From assembly GCA_023398615.1 (NCBI GenBank), contig JAEWSD010000060.1, positions 1 to 26,215 of the forward strand: a DNA stretch of 26,215 nucleotides, read 5' to 3'. Source of the stretch: Bacillota bacterium. GTDB taxonomy: Bacteria; Bacillota; Clostridia; Lachnospirales; Lachnospiraceae. Below, one piece after another: positions 15,719-22,888 of this stretch (its first letter is position 1; each line of letters begins with the position of its first letter). The translations under genes were made by a program, and so were the position numbers. Below the pieces are notes generated by a model. That model searched no databases. It had not been told where the DNA came from and saw only the letters and a list, made by a program, of their open reading frames with translations.

Positions 15719-16144
15719 TTAATTCCGGTTAAAGGCCTGCTCACAGTAGACGCAGCGGTAAATGCCCTTTTCTCTGTCGGTCAGCCGGAAGCTGTGTGTC
15801 AGCCCTTGCTCGATGGAGGTTATGCATCTTGGATTCTTGCATTTGAAGATGTTCGTAACCTTATCCGGCAGGTTGAGCTTGCGCTTTTCGATGATGATTC
15901 CGTTTTCAATAAAGTTAATTGTAATGTGATGGTCAAGAACGCCAAGGATATCGAGATCAACGTCCAAATGCTCCTCGATCTTGATGATATCCTTCTTACC
16001 CATCTTATTACTCCTTGCGTTTTTTATGATGGCAACGCTGCAGTCCAGTTTCTCCAGGTTAAGATAGGAGTAAATCTTCATTGCGCCTCCGGCTTCGATA
16101 TGGTCAATTACGATTCCGTTATTTAACCCTCCGATATTTAACAT
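15719..16144 (-). CDS. pyrI: Aspartate carbamoyltransferase regulatory subunit
   Basis: A 141-residue regulatory chain that binds nucleotides at its N-terminal domain and holds zinc at its C-terminal domain, joining catalytic trimers into the allosteric ATCase. Four zinc cysteines are intact (102, 107, 131, 134; CKNPRC and CVYC). NIFKCKNPRCIT and the N-terminal GIVIDHIEAG are family signatures. The ATG overlaps the last seven bases of pyrB, and GGAGGTGG within the pyrB end serves as its RBS, so the two are translationally coupled. Confidence 0.95.
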   Translation of the reverse strand: MLNIGGLNNGIVIDHIEAGGAMKIYSYLNLEKLDCSVAIIKNARSNKMGKKDIIKIEEHLDVDLDILGVLDHHITINFIENGIIIEKRKLNLPDKVTNIFKCKNPRCITSIEQGLTHSFRLTDREKGIYRCVYCEQAFNRN

Positions 16145-17061
16145 GGCTGTTCCACCTCCAATAGCTTCATAATTAATGCCATTCTGACATACACACCGAA
16201 TTCGGCCTGTTTAAAGTATACCGCCCTGGGATCGTTATCGACCTCCACCGCTATTTCATTTACCCTTGGAAGCGGGTGGAGGACAAGCATGTCGGATTTC
16301 GCATACTCCATTTTCTTTGCATCCAGAATAAAAGAATCCTTTAAGCGGATGTAATCCTCTTCATTAAAGAAACGTTCCTTTTGTACTCTCGTCATATAAA
16401 GGAGGTCAAGCTCAGGCATGACGTCTTCCAATACCTTTACCTCTTTAAAAGGAATATTGTTATTTTCCAGCACCTCTTCCCTTAAATAGGCGGGGATCTT
16501 TAATTCATCCGGTGAAATCAGTACAAATGATATGTTTTCATAACGCACTAAAGCATTTATTAATGAATGTACGGTTCTGCCGAACTTTAAATCACCGCAG
16601 AAACCTACCGTCAGATGGTCCAATCTGCCTTTTAATTCCCGGATTGTCAATAGATCGGTAAGGGTTTGAGTGGGATGGTTATGTCCGCCGTCACCGGCAT
16701 TAATAACTGGAATAGAGGAATGAATAGAAGCAACTAACGGAGCACCTTCCTTGGGATGGCGCATGGCACAGATATCAGCATAACTGGAAATGACTCGAAT
16801 GGTATCGGCGACGCTTTCGCCTTTCGCAGCGGAACTGGAATCGGCTGATGAAAAACCTAATACGCTGCCTCCGAGATTTAACATGGCAGCTTCAAAGCTT
16901 AACCGGGTCCTTGTACTTGGTTCATAGAATAAAGTGGCTAATTTTTTTCCGTGACATACATTGGAATATTTCTTCGGATTTCTTATAATATCCTGGGCTA
17001 AACAAAGAATTTCCTCCAATTCCGAAACCGATAAGTCAAGCGGACTAATAATGTGTTTCAT
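16138..17061 (-). CDS. pyrB: Aspartate carbamoyltransferase catalytic subunit
   Basis: A 307-residue enzyme for the committed step of pyrimidine synthesis, carbamoyl phosphate plus aspartate to carbamoyl aspartate. The carbamoyl-phosphate loop STRTR (49-53), HPTQTLTDL and HPLPRVNEI are present. The longest frame begins with a GTG that is part of the GGAGGTG ribosome binding site; the ATG at 17061 is the better start. It heads a two-gene pyrBI operon. The leader is only about 30 bases, with no room for a PyrR attenuator, so control by that route is not visible. Confidence 0.96.
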   Translation of the reverse strand: MKHIISPLDLSVSELEEILCLAQDIIRNPKKYSNVCHGKKLATLFYEPSTRTRLSFEAAMLNLGGSVLGFSSADSSSAAKGESVADTIRVISSYADICAMRHPKEGAPLVASIHSSIPVINAGDGGHNHPTQTLTDLLTIRELKGRLDHLTVGFCGDLKFGRTVHSLINALVRYENISFVLISPDELKIPAYLREEVLENNNIPFKEVKVLEDVMPELDLLYMTRVQKERFFNEEDYIRLKDSFILDAKKMEYAKSDMLVLHPLPRVNEIAVEVDNDPRAVYFKQAEFGVYVRMALIMKLLEVEQPC

Positions 17062-17099
17062 AAGCACCTCCGTGAACTGTAACGTTTATTCAACTGCAA

Positions 17100-17128
17100 A
17101 TTATACTATAATCTGCCGTATAATACAA
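17100..17128 (-). promoter_or_regulatory. Promoter of pyrBI
   Basis: On the minus strand, TTGTAT (17128-17123), a 17-base spacer, and TATAAT (17105-17100). The start site would lie near 17093, about 32 bases before pyrB. Confidence 0.7.
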
Positions 17129-17220
17129 TAGTATATTTACGTTATTTTCATCCAGGCGGTACCATAGGCTGAATTGTAACCCACCGTTAATGAATGATAA
17201 GTAAGAAAATGGGAATGGTC

Positions 17221-17249
17221 TTGTTCTTTATTATTTTCAATGGTAAAAT
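17221..17249 (+). promoter_or_regulatory. Promoter of the SH3-domain lipoprotein gene
   Basis: TTGTTC (17221-17226), a 17-base spacer, TAAAAT (17244-17249). Transcription would begin near 17256, downstream of the first in-frame ATG of the long ORF, which supports the later start at 17287. Confidence 0.6.
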
Positions 17250-17286
17250 GTATATAAAAATTATATCATATTTGGGGAGGAAAGAA

Positions 17287-18273
17287 ATGATAAAAACAGG
17301 ATTAGCAGTAAGACGTTTCAAAAATATATTACTGATGTTAACAGCGTTAATACTCATAATGCCGACCATATCTGCATGTTCTGCTTCTGATAACGATAAC
17401 AAAGATAAGGCAATGGATACAACAGTTAATGACAAGAGCATATCTGAACAGGAAACCGACGGCAATAACGACATTACAAAGCAGCCTGAGCTTTCCGGGG
17501 ATAGTCCTGTCAGGGTGGATGTAGGAACGGAGTTTACGACAGACTTTAACGGAGATAGCAAGGATGATACCGTTTATTATGGTTTCCAATCCGTTATGGA
17601 TAACGGTTTTGAATATGAGATGCCGCTTCTTAGGATCAATGGTACGGAGTATGACTATAAATATCTTGAAGATAAATTCGGAGTCTATGTAGTCAGCGCC
17701 AGCGACATCGGATATTATATAATGGATATCGATACCTCTGATGCCTGCCTGGAGATAGCGATCCTTGATATGGGTCCGAGTAATGATCCGGTAACCCAAT
17801 TCTTCCGTTATGATGGTAAGGATCCGGTTTACTGCGGCTATGTGACGGATTTCCCCGATAATCCGACCTTCAGTGCTTCCGGCGACGGCAGTATAACCGC
17901 CAGCAGACGTCTGAGCATTCTTCAGACCTGGTGGGCGCCTGCAACGTGGAAGCTGAATGCGGAGGGCGTATTGGAGGAACAGATCAGTGACATCTATTAC
18001 CCTTATCAATATGCAACAGACGAGAGTAATACGAACCATGCTTTGAGTGATCTTGAGCTGTATCAGGAGCCTGATAAGAATTCGGCTTCTGTTACGGTGA
18101 AGAAGGGGGAAGTAATACGGCTTACGGCTACCGATAATTTAAACTGGGTACAGATTACTTCGGATGACGGAACAAAGGGATGGTTCTATCTGCATGACTT
18201 GGATGACGTTACACTGCCCATCGGAGAATACAAAATCGGCGATATCGTAACATACCTGAATCAGGCAGATTAG
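17287..18273 (+). CDS. Secreted lipoprotein with C-terminal SH3-like domain, function unknown
   Basis: A 328-residue exported protein. The signal peptide has RRFK, a hydrophobic stretch and a lipobox ending ISAC, with lipidation expected at Cys31. An Asp/Asn/Glu-rich linker follows. A middle domain begins at the calcium-loop-like DFNGDSKDD, as in FG-GAP or VCBS-type repeats. The C-terminal 60 or so residues look like a bacterial SH3 domain (LELYQEPDKNSASVTVKKGE, then WVQI and GWFYLHD), a module that often binds cell wall. GGGGAGG lies six bases before the ATG at 17287; the longer frame from 17194 would begin upstream of the predicted transcription start. Monocistronic. A role at the cell surface is inferred. 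Confidence 0.75.
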   Translation: MIKTGLAVRRFKNILLMLTALILIMPTISACSASDNDNKDKAMDTTVNDKSISEQETDGNNDITKQPELSGDSPVRVDVGTEFTTDFNGDSKDDTVYYGFQSVMDNGFEYEMPLLRINGTEYDYKYLEDKFGVYVVSASDIGYYIMDIDTSDACLEIAILDMGPSNDPVTQFFRYDGKDPVYCGYVTDFPDNPTFSASGDGSITASRRLSILQTWWAPATWKLNAEGVLEEQISDIYYPYQYATDESNTNHALSDLELYQEPDKNSASVTVKKGEVIRLTATDNLNWVQITSDDGTKGWFYLHDLDDVTLPIGEYKIGDIVTYLNQAD

Positions 18274-18332
18274 GGTTAGCATAGGTGCCTCCTTAAGCAG
18301 ATTATGAAAAATTATACTATTAAATTTAAATT

Positions 18333-18361
18333 TTTACAATTATGTAAATTAGTACTATTAT
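18333..18361 (+). promoter_or_regulatory. Candidate promoter of the CheX-like/CheY-like pair
   Basis: TTTACA (18333-18338), a 17-base spacer, TATTAT (18356-18361). The -35 box is one arm of TTTACA-N4-TGTAAA (18333-18348). The motility sigma-factor -10 GCCGATAT is not present, so the pair need not be part of the flagellar regulon. Confidence 0.5.
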
Positions 18362-18416
18362 TTTCCTGAAAAATAGTGTATAAATGTATTATACATATAT
18401 TGAAAGGAGATAAAAT

Positions 18417-19304
18417 ATGTTTGGGCAACTTTTTGGGGATTATCTTATCAGGAACGGAATTATCAGCAAGGATCAATTCAATGAGGTAATGGAACAGCAG
18501 AAGGCGACCAGAGTCAAATTGGGTCTCATTGCAGCTGCGGAGAAATTACTGACCGGGGAGCAGGCAGAGGAAGTTAATCGTTTGCAGCTGGTAATGGATA
18601 AAAGGTTCGGCGATATCGCCATCGAGAAGGGTTATCTTACCGAGGCCCAGGTCAGCCACTTACTGAGCCTTCAGGGCAATCCGTACCTGTTATTTGTTCA
18701 AACCTTAATTGAAAAAAGCATTTTAACTCTGAAGGATATAGAATCTCACTTAGGTGCTTATCAGCAGAGCAATCATTATTCGGATAATGATATCGAAGCA
18801 TTAAAGAGCGGAGATATGGATCGTATTGTTCCTTTATTTGTACATATTGAATCACCTTTATATAATGAACTGATCGGCCTGGCAGTACGAAATATGATCC
18901 GTTTTATCAGCAGCGACATTGTTCTTGAAAAATCCTACGGCATAAAAGAGTACTCATTCGAGACGCTTGCCTGCCAGAAGGTAAAGGGCCAGCATAATAT
19001 TTTCCTGGGCTTTGCGGCAAAAGGCAGTGATCTGCTTGCGGTAGCCTCTCCTTTTGCAAAGGAAGATTTTACCGAAATAAACGAAGATTCCTATGATGCG
19101 GTTTGTGAATTCATTAATTGCATCAACGGTCTGTTTGCAACAAAATTAAGCCATGAAGATATTGAATTGGACATGCTGCCGCCGTTATCCTACTCGAACG
19201 GGACAGTGGTTTCCGGCGGGCAGATAGCTGTTGTACCGGTTACGGTGGGTGATAAGAAAATTGATTTGCTGGTGTCAATCGATGATACAACAGATGTGAA
19301 ATAA
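18417..19304 (+). CDS. CheX-like phosphatase domain protein with N-terminal MshEN-like repeats
   Basis: A 295-residue soluble protein. Residues 5-28 (LFGDYLIRNGIISKDQ onward) and 63-86 (RFGDIAIEKGYLTEAQ onward) are two copies of the MshEN-like pattern RxGxxLxxxGxIxxxxLxxxLxxQ, and 91-116 looks like a weaker third. In known proteins tandem MshEN motifs bind cyclic di-GMP. The C-terminal half (about 135-290) resembles CheC/CheX: EFIN at 231-234 gives the Glu-x-x-Asn pair that CheX uses to dephosphorylate CheY-P. AAAGGAG precedes the start. The next gene, 16 bases on, is a lone receiver domain and its probable partner. Domain calls are by eye; the N-terminal one is the less certain. Confidence 0.7.
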   Translation: MFGQLFGDYLIRNGIISKDQFNEVMEQQKATRVKLGLIAAAEKLLTGEQAEEVNRLQLVMDKRFGDIAIEKGYLTEAQVSHLLSLQGNPYLLFVQTLIEKSILTLKDIESHLGAYQQSNHYSDNDIEALKSGDMDRIVPLFVHIESPLYNELIGLAVRNMIRFISSDIVLEKSYGIKEYSFETLACQKVKGQHNIFLGFAAKGSDLLAVASPFAKEDFTEINEDSYDAVCEFINCINGLFATKLSHEDIELDMLPPLSYSNGTVVSGGQIAVVPVTVGDKKIDLLVSIDDTTDVK

Positions 19305-19320
19305 TAGGGAGGGATATAAA

Positions 19321-19680
19321 ATGGCAACAATTCTCATAGTTGATGATTCCAAAACATCCAGAAAGATGCTGAGGACCTTATTGGAACAGGCAGGACATAC
19401 GGTAGCGGATGAAGCCGTAAACGGCGAGGAAGGCTTGCAGAAATATAAGGAGCTGCGTCCGGATATTGTTACTATGGATATAACAATGCCCGTACTGGAC
19501 GGTATAGAAGCTTTAAAATCTATTATTGCCGAAGATAAGGATGCGAAAGTAATCATGGTAACTGCTGCCGGACAAAAGAATAAGATAGTGGAGGCGGTAA
19601 AATACGGTGCCGCAGAGTTTATTGCAAAACCGTTCGAGGCAGGACAAATATCCGCAACCATTGATGAGGTATTAAAATAA
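19321..19680 (+). CDS. Stand-alone CheY-like response regulator
   Basis: A 119-residue single receiver domain with no output domain. The acidic pair Asp8-Asp9, the phospho-acceptor Asp53 (VTMDITMP), Thr81 (MVTAAG) and Lys103 (AKPF) are all intact, so phosphorylation is expected. GGGAGGG lies eight bases before the start. It follows the CheX-like gene by 16 bases, suggesting a phosphorylation and dephosphorylation pair. No histidine kinase, MCP or flagellar gene is in the window, so the input and target lie elsewhere. It could be a chemotaxis CheY or a signalling receiver of another system. Confidence 0.9.
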   Translation: MATILIVDDSKTSRKMLRTLLEQAGHTVADEAVNGEEGLQKYKELRPDIVTMDITMPVLDGIEALKSIIAEDKDAKVIMVTAAGQKNKIVEAVKYGAAEFIAKPFEAGQISATIDEVLK

Positions 19681-19719
19681 CGGTTGTTTAACAATGCAGG
19701 TATATCTCTTAACATAAAC

Positions 19720-19796
19720 GGGGCTGCTGCAAAATTCAAAATACGATGAACCTCTTAGAATGGTTCATAATAATTTTGAATTTTTGCAGCAGCCTC
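19720..19796. repeat. Dispersed hairpin repeat, copy B (terminator-like)
   Basis: The longest copy. GGGGCTGCTGCAAAATTC pairs with GAATTTTTGCAGCAGCCTC, and an inner ATGAACC/GGTTCAT stem closes a nine-base loop. It separates the + strand CheY-like gene from the - strand ferredoxin gene and could end both transcripts. Confidence 0.75.
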
Positions 19797-19801
19797 ATTT
19801 A

Positions 19802-19990
19802 TCAGAATAAATCGATGGCGCTCGTAGGACATCCGTCACGGGCATCCTCGGCTTCAGGCAGCTTATCCTCCGGAATATCTTCGTCAATCGCATGCGCATA
19901 ACCATCGTCACCCATACTGTATACCTCGGGGCAGGTGTTGGCACATAATTCGCAGGAGATACAAAGATCAGGATCAACTTTGGATTTCAT
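19802..19990 (-). CDS. [4Fe-4S] ferredoxin
   Basis: A 62-residue single-cluster ferredoxin, a low-potential electron carrier. Cluster ligands are Cys10, Cys13, Cys16 and the distant Cys54 (DGCPTSAI), the arrangement of Thermotoga-type ferredoxins. Cys20 (TCPEVYSMGDDGYA) is extra, and the partner cysteine that forms a disulfide in Thermotoga ferredoxin is missing. The protein is very acidic, as expected for electron transfer. The longer frame adds ten residues before the AAAGGAGG ribosome binding site, so the ATG at 19990 is chosen. A structured leader of about 110 bases precedes it. The redox partner is unknown. Confidence 0.92.
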   Translation of the reverse strand: MKSKVDPDLCISCELCANTCPEVYSMGDDGYAHAIDEDIPEDKLPEAEDARDGCPTSAIDLF

Positions 19991-20017
19991 AATGATTCCT
20001 CCTTTTAGATTTATTTT

Positions 20018-20101
20018 CACTCTTTAAGAGTGTGAATATGCTTTTATCACGTCTTGCTCAATTTCTGCGTGCTCTGCACGCTCCTGAATTACATTCACTC
20101 T
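20018..20101 (-). promoter_or_regulatory. Candidate structured leader RNA of the ferredoxin gene
   Basis: On the minus-strand transcript a 5' segment GTGAAT (with AGAGTG just upstream) can pair with ATTCACACTCT further on. That second segment also forms a local hairpin with AAGAGTG next to the RBS, so the two pairings exclude each other. A GCGTGC/GCACGC hairpin lies between. No known riboswitch class was recognised. Confidence 0.4.
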
Positions 20102-20332
20102 AATATTATAGGATATTGCTGGATAATTTATGCATTAAAAATGAGACAAGCAGTGATCTAAAACTAAAAATATTTCAAACTGTTATAAAAGGAAATATCC
20201 TGAACTATTTTCACTTTGATTATAATACAAAAACCTTATTATGGCAATTGACGAAAACGTACATTATGGCTGAAATGTAACAATAATACTCAATTTAATC
20301 AACATCGGAGTATTAAAAAAGACAAAAAATTC

Positions 20333-20361
20333 TTGATTATTTTATTCATAACGATTATCAT
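20333..20361 (+). promoter_or_regulatory. Candidate hydratase promoter with overlapping Fur/PerR-like box
   Basis: TTGATT (20333-20338), a 17-base spacer, TATCAT (20356-20361). TCATAACGATTATCA (20346-20360) matches the 7-1-7 Fur consensus TGATAATNATTATCA at 12 of 14 positions and the PerR consensus at 11 of 14, and overlaps the -10. Iron or peroxide control of an Fe-S hydratase would make sense, but is inferred. Confidence 0.45.
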
Positions 20362-20434
20362 ATTGAAAGAAACTTATTTTTATACTTTGTAAATGGTAAA
20401 TTATACAAAGCAGAACGATAGAAGGAGATGCACT

Positions 20435-22723
20435 ATGATTAAACTGTATGAGAAAGGTGCCTATGTACTTAACGGAACTGAAATTTTGGAGGAACAGAAT
20501 GTGACCCCGGAAATGCTTTCCGCCGGAGCCGGTGAAGTCTGTACAAAGGAAGAGGCCGCAAAGAATACTTTGGCTTACGGTATACTGGAAGCTCATAATA
20601 CCTCCGGTGATATGAACAAGCTAAGGATTAAATTTGATAAATTGACTTCTCACGATATCACATTTGTAGGAATCATTCAAACTGCCAGGGCCAGCGGGCT
20701 GGAAAAATTCCCGGTTCCGTATGTTCTTACTAACTGCCACAACAGCTTGTGTGCGGTAGGGGGCACGATCAACGAGGATGATCATATGTTCGGTTTATCC
20801 TGTGCCAAGAAATACGGCGGAATCTATGTGCCCCCGCACCAGGCGGTCATTCATCAGTTTGCACGTGAGATGCTTGCCGGCGGCGGTAAGATGATATTGG
20901 GTTCGGACAGTCATACCCGCTATGGTGCGTTGGGAACGATGGCAATGGGAGAAGGCGGGCCGGAGATTGTAAAGCAGCTGCTTAACCGGACCTACGATAT
21001 CAATATGCCGGGGGTTGTCGGCGTATATCTGACCGGTGCGCCAAGGATAGGCGTAGGACCGCAGGATATTGCTCTGGCAATCATCGGTGCGGTATTTGCC
21101 AACGGCTACGTAAATAATAAGGTGATGGAATTCATCGGTGACGGTGTGGGGAACTTAAGCGTGGATTATCGTATCGGTATCGATGTTATGACGACGGAAA
21201 CCACCTGCCTTTCCTCCATATGGATAACGGACGAAAAGGTAAAGGAATTCTATGAAATCCATAACAGGGCGGAGGATTATAAGGAATTAAGACCGAAGAA
21301 GATTGCCTACTATGACGGGATGATTTATGTGAATCTGTCTGAAATCAAACCAATGATAGCAATGCCTTTTCACCCGAGCAATGTATATACGATTGACGAA
21401 TTGAATGCCAATCTGTACGATATCCTCGATGAGGTAGAGAAAAAAGCCCTGGTAAGCCTTGATAACGCCAAGGTGAAATATACCTTGAAGGATAAGATAA
21501 GAAACGGCAGGCTTTATATCGAGCAGGGAGTGATCGCGGGATGTGCCGGCGGCGGCTTTGAAAATATTTGTGATGCTGCCGATATTCTGGACGGAAAATA
21601 TATCGGTTCCGACGAGTTTTCTTTAAGTGTTTATCCTGCAAGCCAGCCGATCTTCATGGAGTTGGTGAAGAATGGTTCCGTTGCAAGGCTTATGGAGACG
21701 GGTGCGACAATCCGCACCGCGTTCTGCGGACCGTGCTTTGGTGCCGGGGACGTACCTGCCAATAATGGGCTGAGTATCCGCCATACCACCAGAAACTTCC
21801 CGAACAGGGAAGGCTCCAAGGTAACGAGCGGACAGATTGCTTCCGTAGCGCTGATGGATGCCCGTTCTATTGCCGCAACCGCTGCCAATAAGGGATATCT
21901 CACATCTGCGGAAGACATTGATACTGCCTTTGCAAAGCCGAAATATTTCTTCGACGGCAAGATTTATGACAACCGTGTATATAACGGGCTTGGGAAGGCA
22001 GATCCGAGTGTTGAAATCAAATTCGGTCCCGGAATCGTTGACTGGCCGGCCATGTCAGGCCTGACTGATGACCTGGTGCTTAAGGTGGTATCCGTAATCA
22101 TGGATCCGGTGACCACGACGGATGAATTGATTCCGTCCGGCGAGACTTCTTCTTACCGTTCGAATCCGCTTGGATTGGCAGAATTTACCCTATCCAGAAA
22201 GGACCCTGCTTATGTGGGGCGTGCAAAGGAGATCCAGAAGGCGGAGAAGGCCAGGACGGCAGGAGAGGATATCTTTGCTGCCAATCCGGAAATTAAAGCT
22301 GTTTTTGATAAGATTAATGAGAAATTTAAGGCGGATGCTGCCGCCACGCAAATCGGAAGCGTAATCTATGCGGTTAAGCCGGGAGACGGTTCCGCAAGGG
22401 AGCAGGCTGCCAGCTGCCAGAAGGTTCTTGGCGGACTTGCCAATATTGCCAGGGAATACGCAACAAAGAGATATCGTTCCAACCTGATCAACTGGGGTAT
22501 GCTTCCGTTCCTTCTCACGGAAGAGCTGCCGTTTGAGAACGGAGACTACCTATATATCAAGGATATCAAAGCGGCGGTTGCAAATAAGCTTTCCGAGGTT
22601 AAAGCCTATGTCGTGGATAAGGATATGAAGGAGTTTACATTAAGACTTGGCGAACTGACGGATGATGAGAGAGACATCATTCAGAAAGGCTGTCTGATTA
22701 ATTACTACAGGAGCTTGAGATAG
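20435..22723 (+). CDS. Aconitase-family hydratase (YbhJ-like)
   Basis: A 762-residue [4Fe-4S] hydro-lyase of the aconitase superfamily. Cluster cysteines are Cys370 (AGCAGGG), Cys431 and Cys434 (FCGPCFGAG). GSDSHTRYGALG (156-167) matches the aconitase Asp-Ser-His site, RNFPNREG (453-460) the substrate arginines, and GDGSAREQAA (about 650-659) the swivel-domain GxSSREHAA motif with its catalytic Ser and Arg. The usual GSCTN around the first cysteine is replaced by GCAGG, so it is not a standard citrate aconitase; substrate uncertain. E. coli YbhJ is a similar-sized uncharacterised relative. The start at 20435 has GAAGGAG eight bases upstream; the longer frame from 20393 lacks an RBS. Confidence 0.82.
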   Translation: MIKLYEKGAYVLNGTEILEEQNVTPEMLSAGAGEVCTKEEAAKNTLAYGILEAHNTSGDMNKLRIKFDKLTSHDITFVGIIQTARASGLEKFPVPYVLTNCHNSLCAVGGTINEDDHMFGLSCAKKYGGIYVPPHQAVIHQFAREMLAGGGKMILGSDSHTRYGALGTMAMGEGGPEIVKQLLNRTYDINMPGVVGVYLTGAPRIGVGPQDIALAIIGAVFANGYVNNKVMEFIGDGVGNLSVDYRIGIDVMTTETTCLSSIWITDEKVKEFYEIHNRAEDYKELRPKKIAYYDGMIYVNLSEIKPMIAMPFHPSNVYTIDELNANLYDILDEVEKKALVSLDNAKVKYTLKDKIRNGRLYIEQGVIAGCAGGGFENICDAADILDGKYIGSDEFSLSVYPASQPIFMELVKNGSVARLMETGATIRTAFCGPCFGAGDVPANNGLSIRHTTRNFPNREGSKVTSGQIASVALMDARSIAATAANKGYLTSAEDIDTAFAKPKYFFDGKIYDNRVYNGLGKADPSVEIKFGPGIVDWPAMSGLTDDLVLKVVSVIMDPVTTTDELIPSGETSSYRSNPLGLAEFTLSRKDPAYVGRAKEIQKAEKARTAGEDIFAANPEIKAVFDKINEKFKADAAATQIGSVIYAVKPGDGSAREQAASCQKVLGGLANIAREYATKRYRSNLINWGMLPFLLTEELPFENGDYLYIKDIKAAVANKLSEVKAYVVDKDMKEFTLRLGELTDDERDIIQKGCLINYYRSLR

Positions 22724-22746
22724 TTGACAGATAGGGCCTGAGATTT

Positions 22747-22804
22747 ACAGAGGGGCAGTTGCAAAACTCATAATTATGAGCTTATGCAGCTGCTCTGTGT
22801 TTTA
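22747..22804 (+). repeat. Dispersed hairpin repeat, copy C, acting as terminator
   Basis: ACAGAGGGGCAGTTGCA pairs with TGCAGCTGCTCTGTG with a small bulge. The apex is the perfect palindrome CTCATAATTATGAG, and GTTTTATTG follows. It ends the hydratase transcript. Confidence 0.75.
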
Positions 22805-22829
22805 TTGTATTCAATCTCATTAAAAACGC

Positions 22830-22858
22830 TTGTGATATCATTTTAAATGTATTAAAAT
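22830..22858 (+). promoter_or_regulatory. Promoter of folD
   Basis: TTGTGA (22830-22835), a 17-base spacer, TAAAAT (22853-22858). The leader would be about 24 bases. Confidence 0.6.
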
Positions 22859-22888
22859 AAGTAAAGATTATACAGAATGGAGAATACT

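Larger units (their letters stand above)
19991..20434. other. 444-base divergent intergenic region with several palindromes
   Basis: No gene was found. From left to right it holds the ferredoxin RBS, CACTCTT-T-AAGAGTG (20018-20032), GCGTGC-TCT-GCACGC (20067-20081), a second TTCACTCT copy (20094-20101), a minus-strand TATAAT (20110-20105), AATACTC/GAGTATT arms (20285-20314), and the hydratase promoter with a Fur/PerR-like box (20333-20361). The rest is AT-rich. Confidence 0.6.

Noticed and set aside
15650..16126. Plus-strand ORF (158 codons) opposite pyrI
   Set aside because: It begins inside the terminator and runs antisense to a clear pyrI; no RBS.
17062..17193. PyrR or UTP attenuator before pyrB
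   Set aside because: The predicted leader is about 30 bases with no hairpin plus T-run; there is no space for an attenuator.
17347..18039. Minus-strand ORF (230 codons) opposite the lipoprotein gene
   Set aside because: The plus-strand frame has an RBS, promoter, lipobox and SH3 domain; the reverse frame has none of these.
20248..20262. CcpA cre site in TTGACGAAAACGTAC
   Set aside because: The core spacing does not fit the cre consensus, with too few bases between CG and CA.
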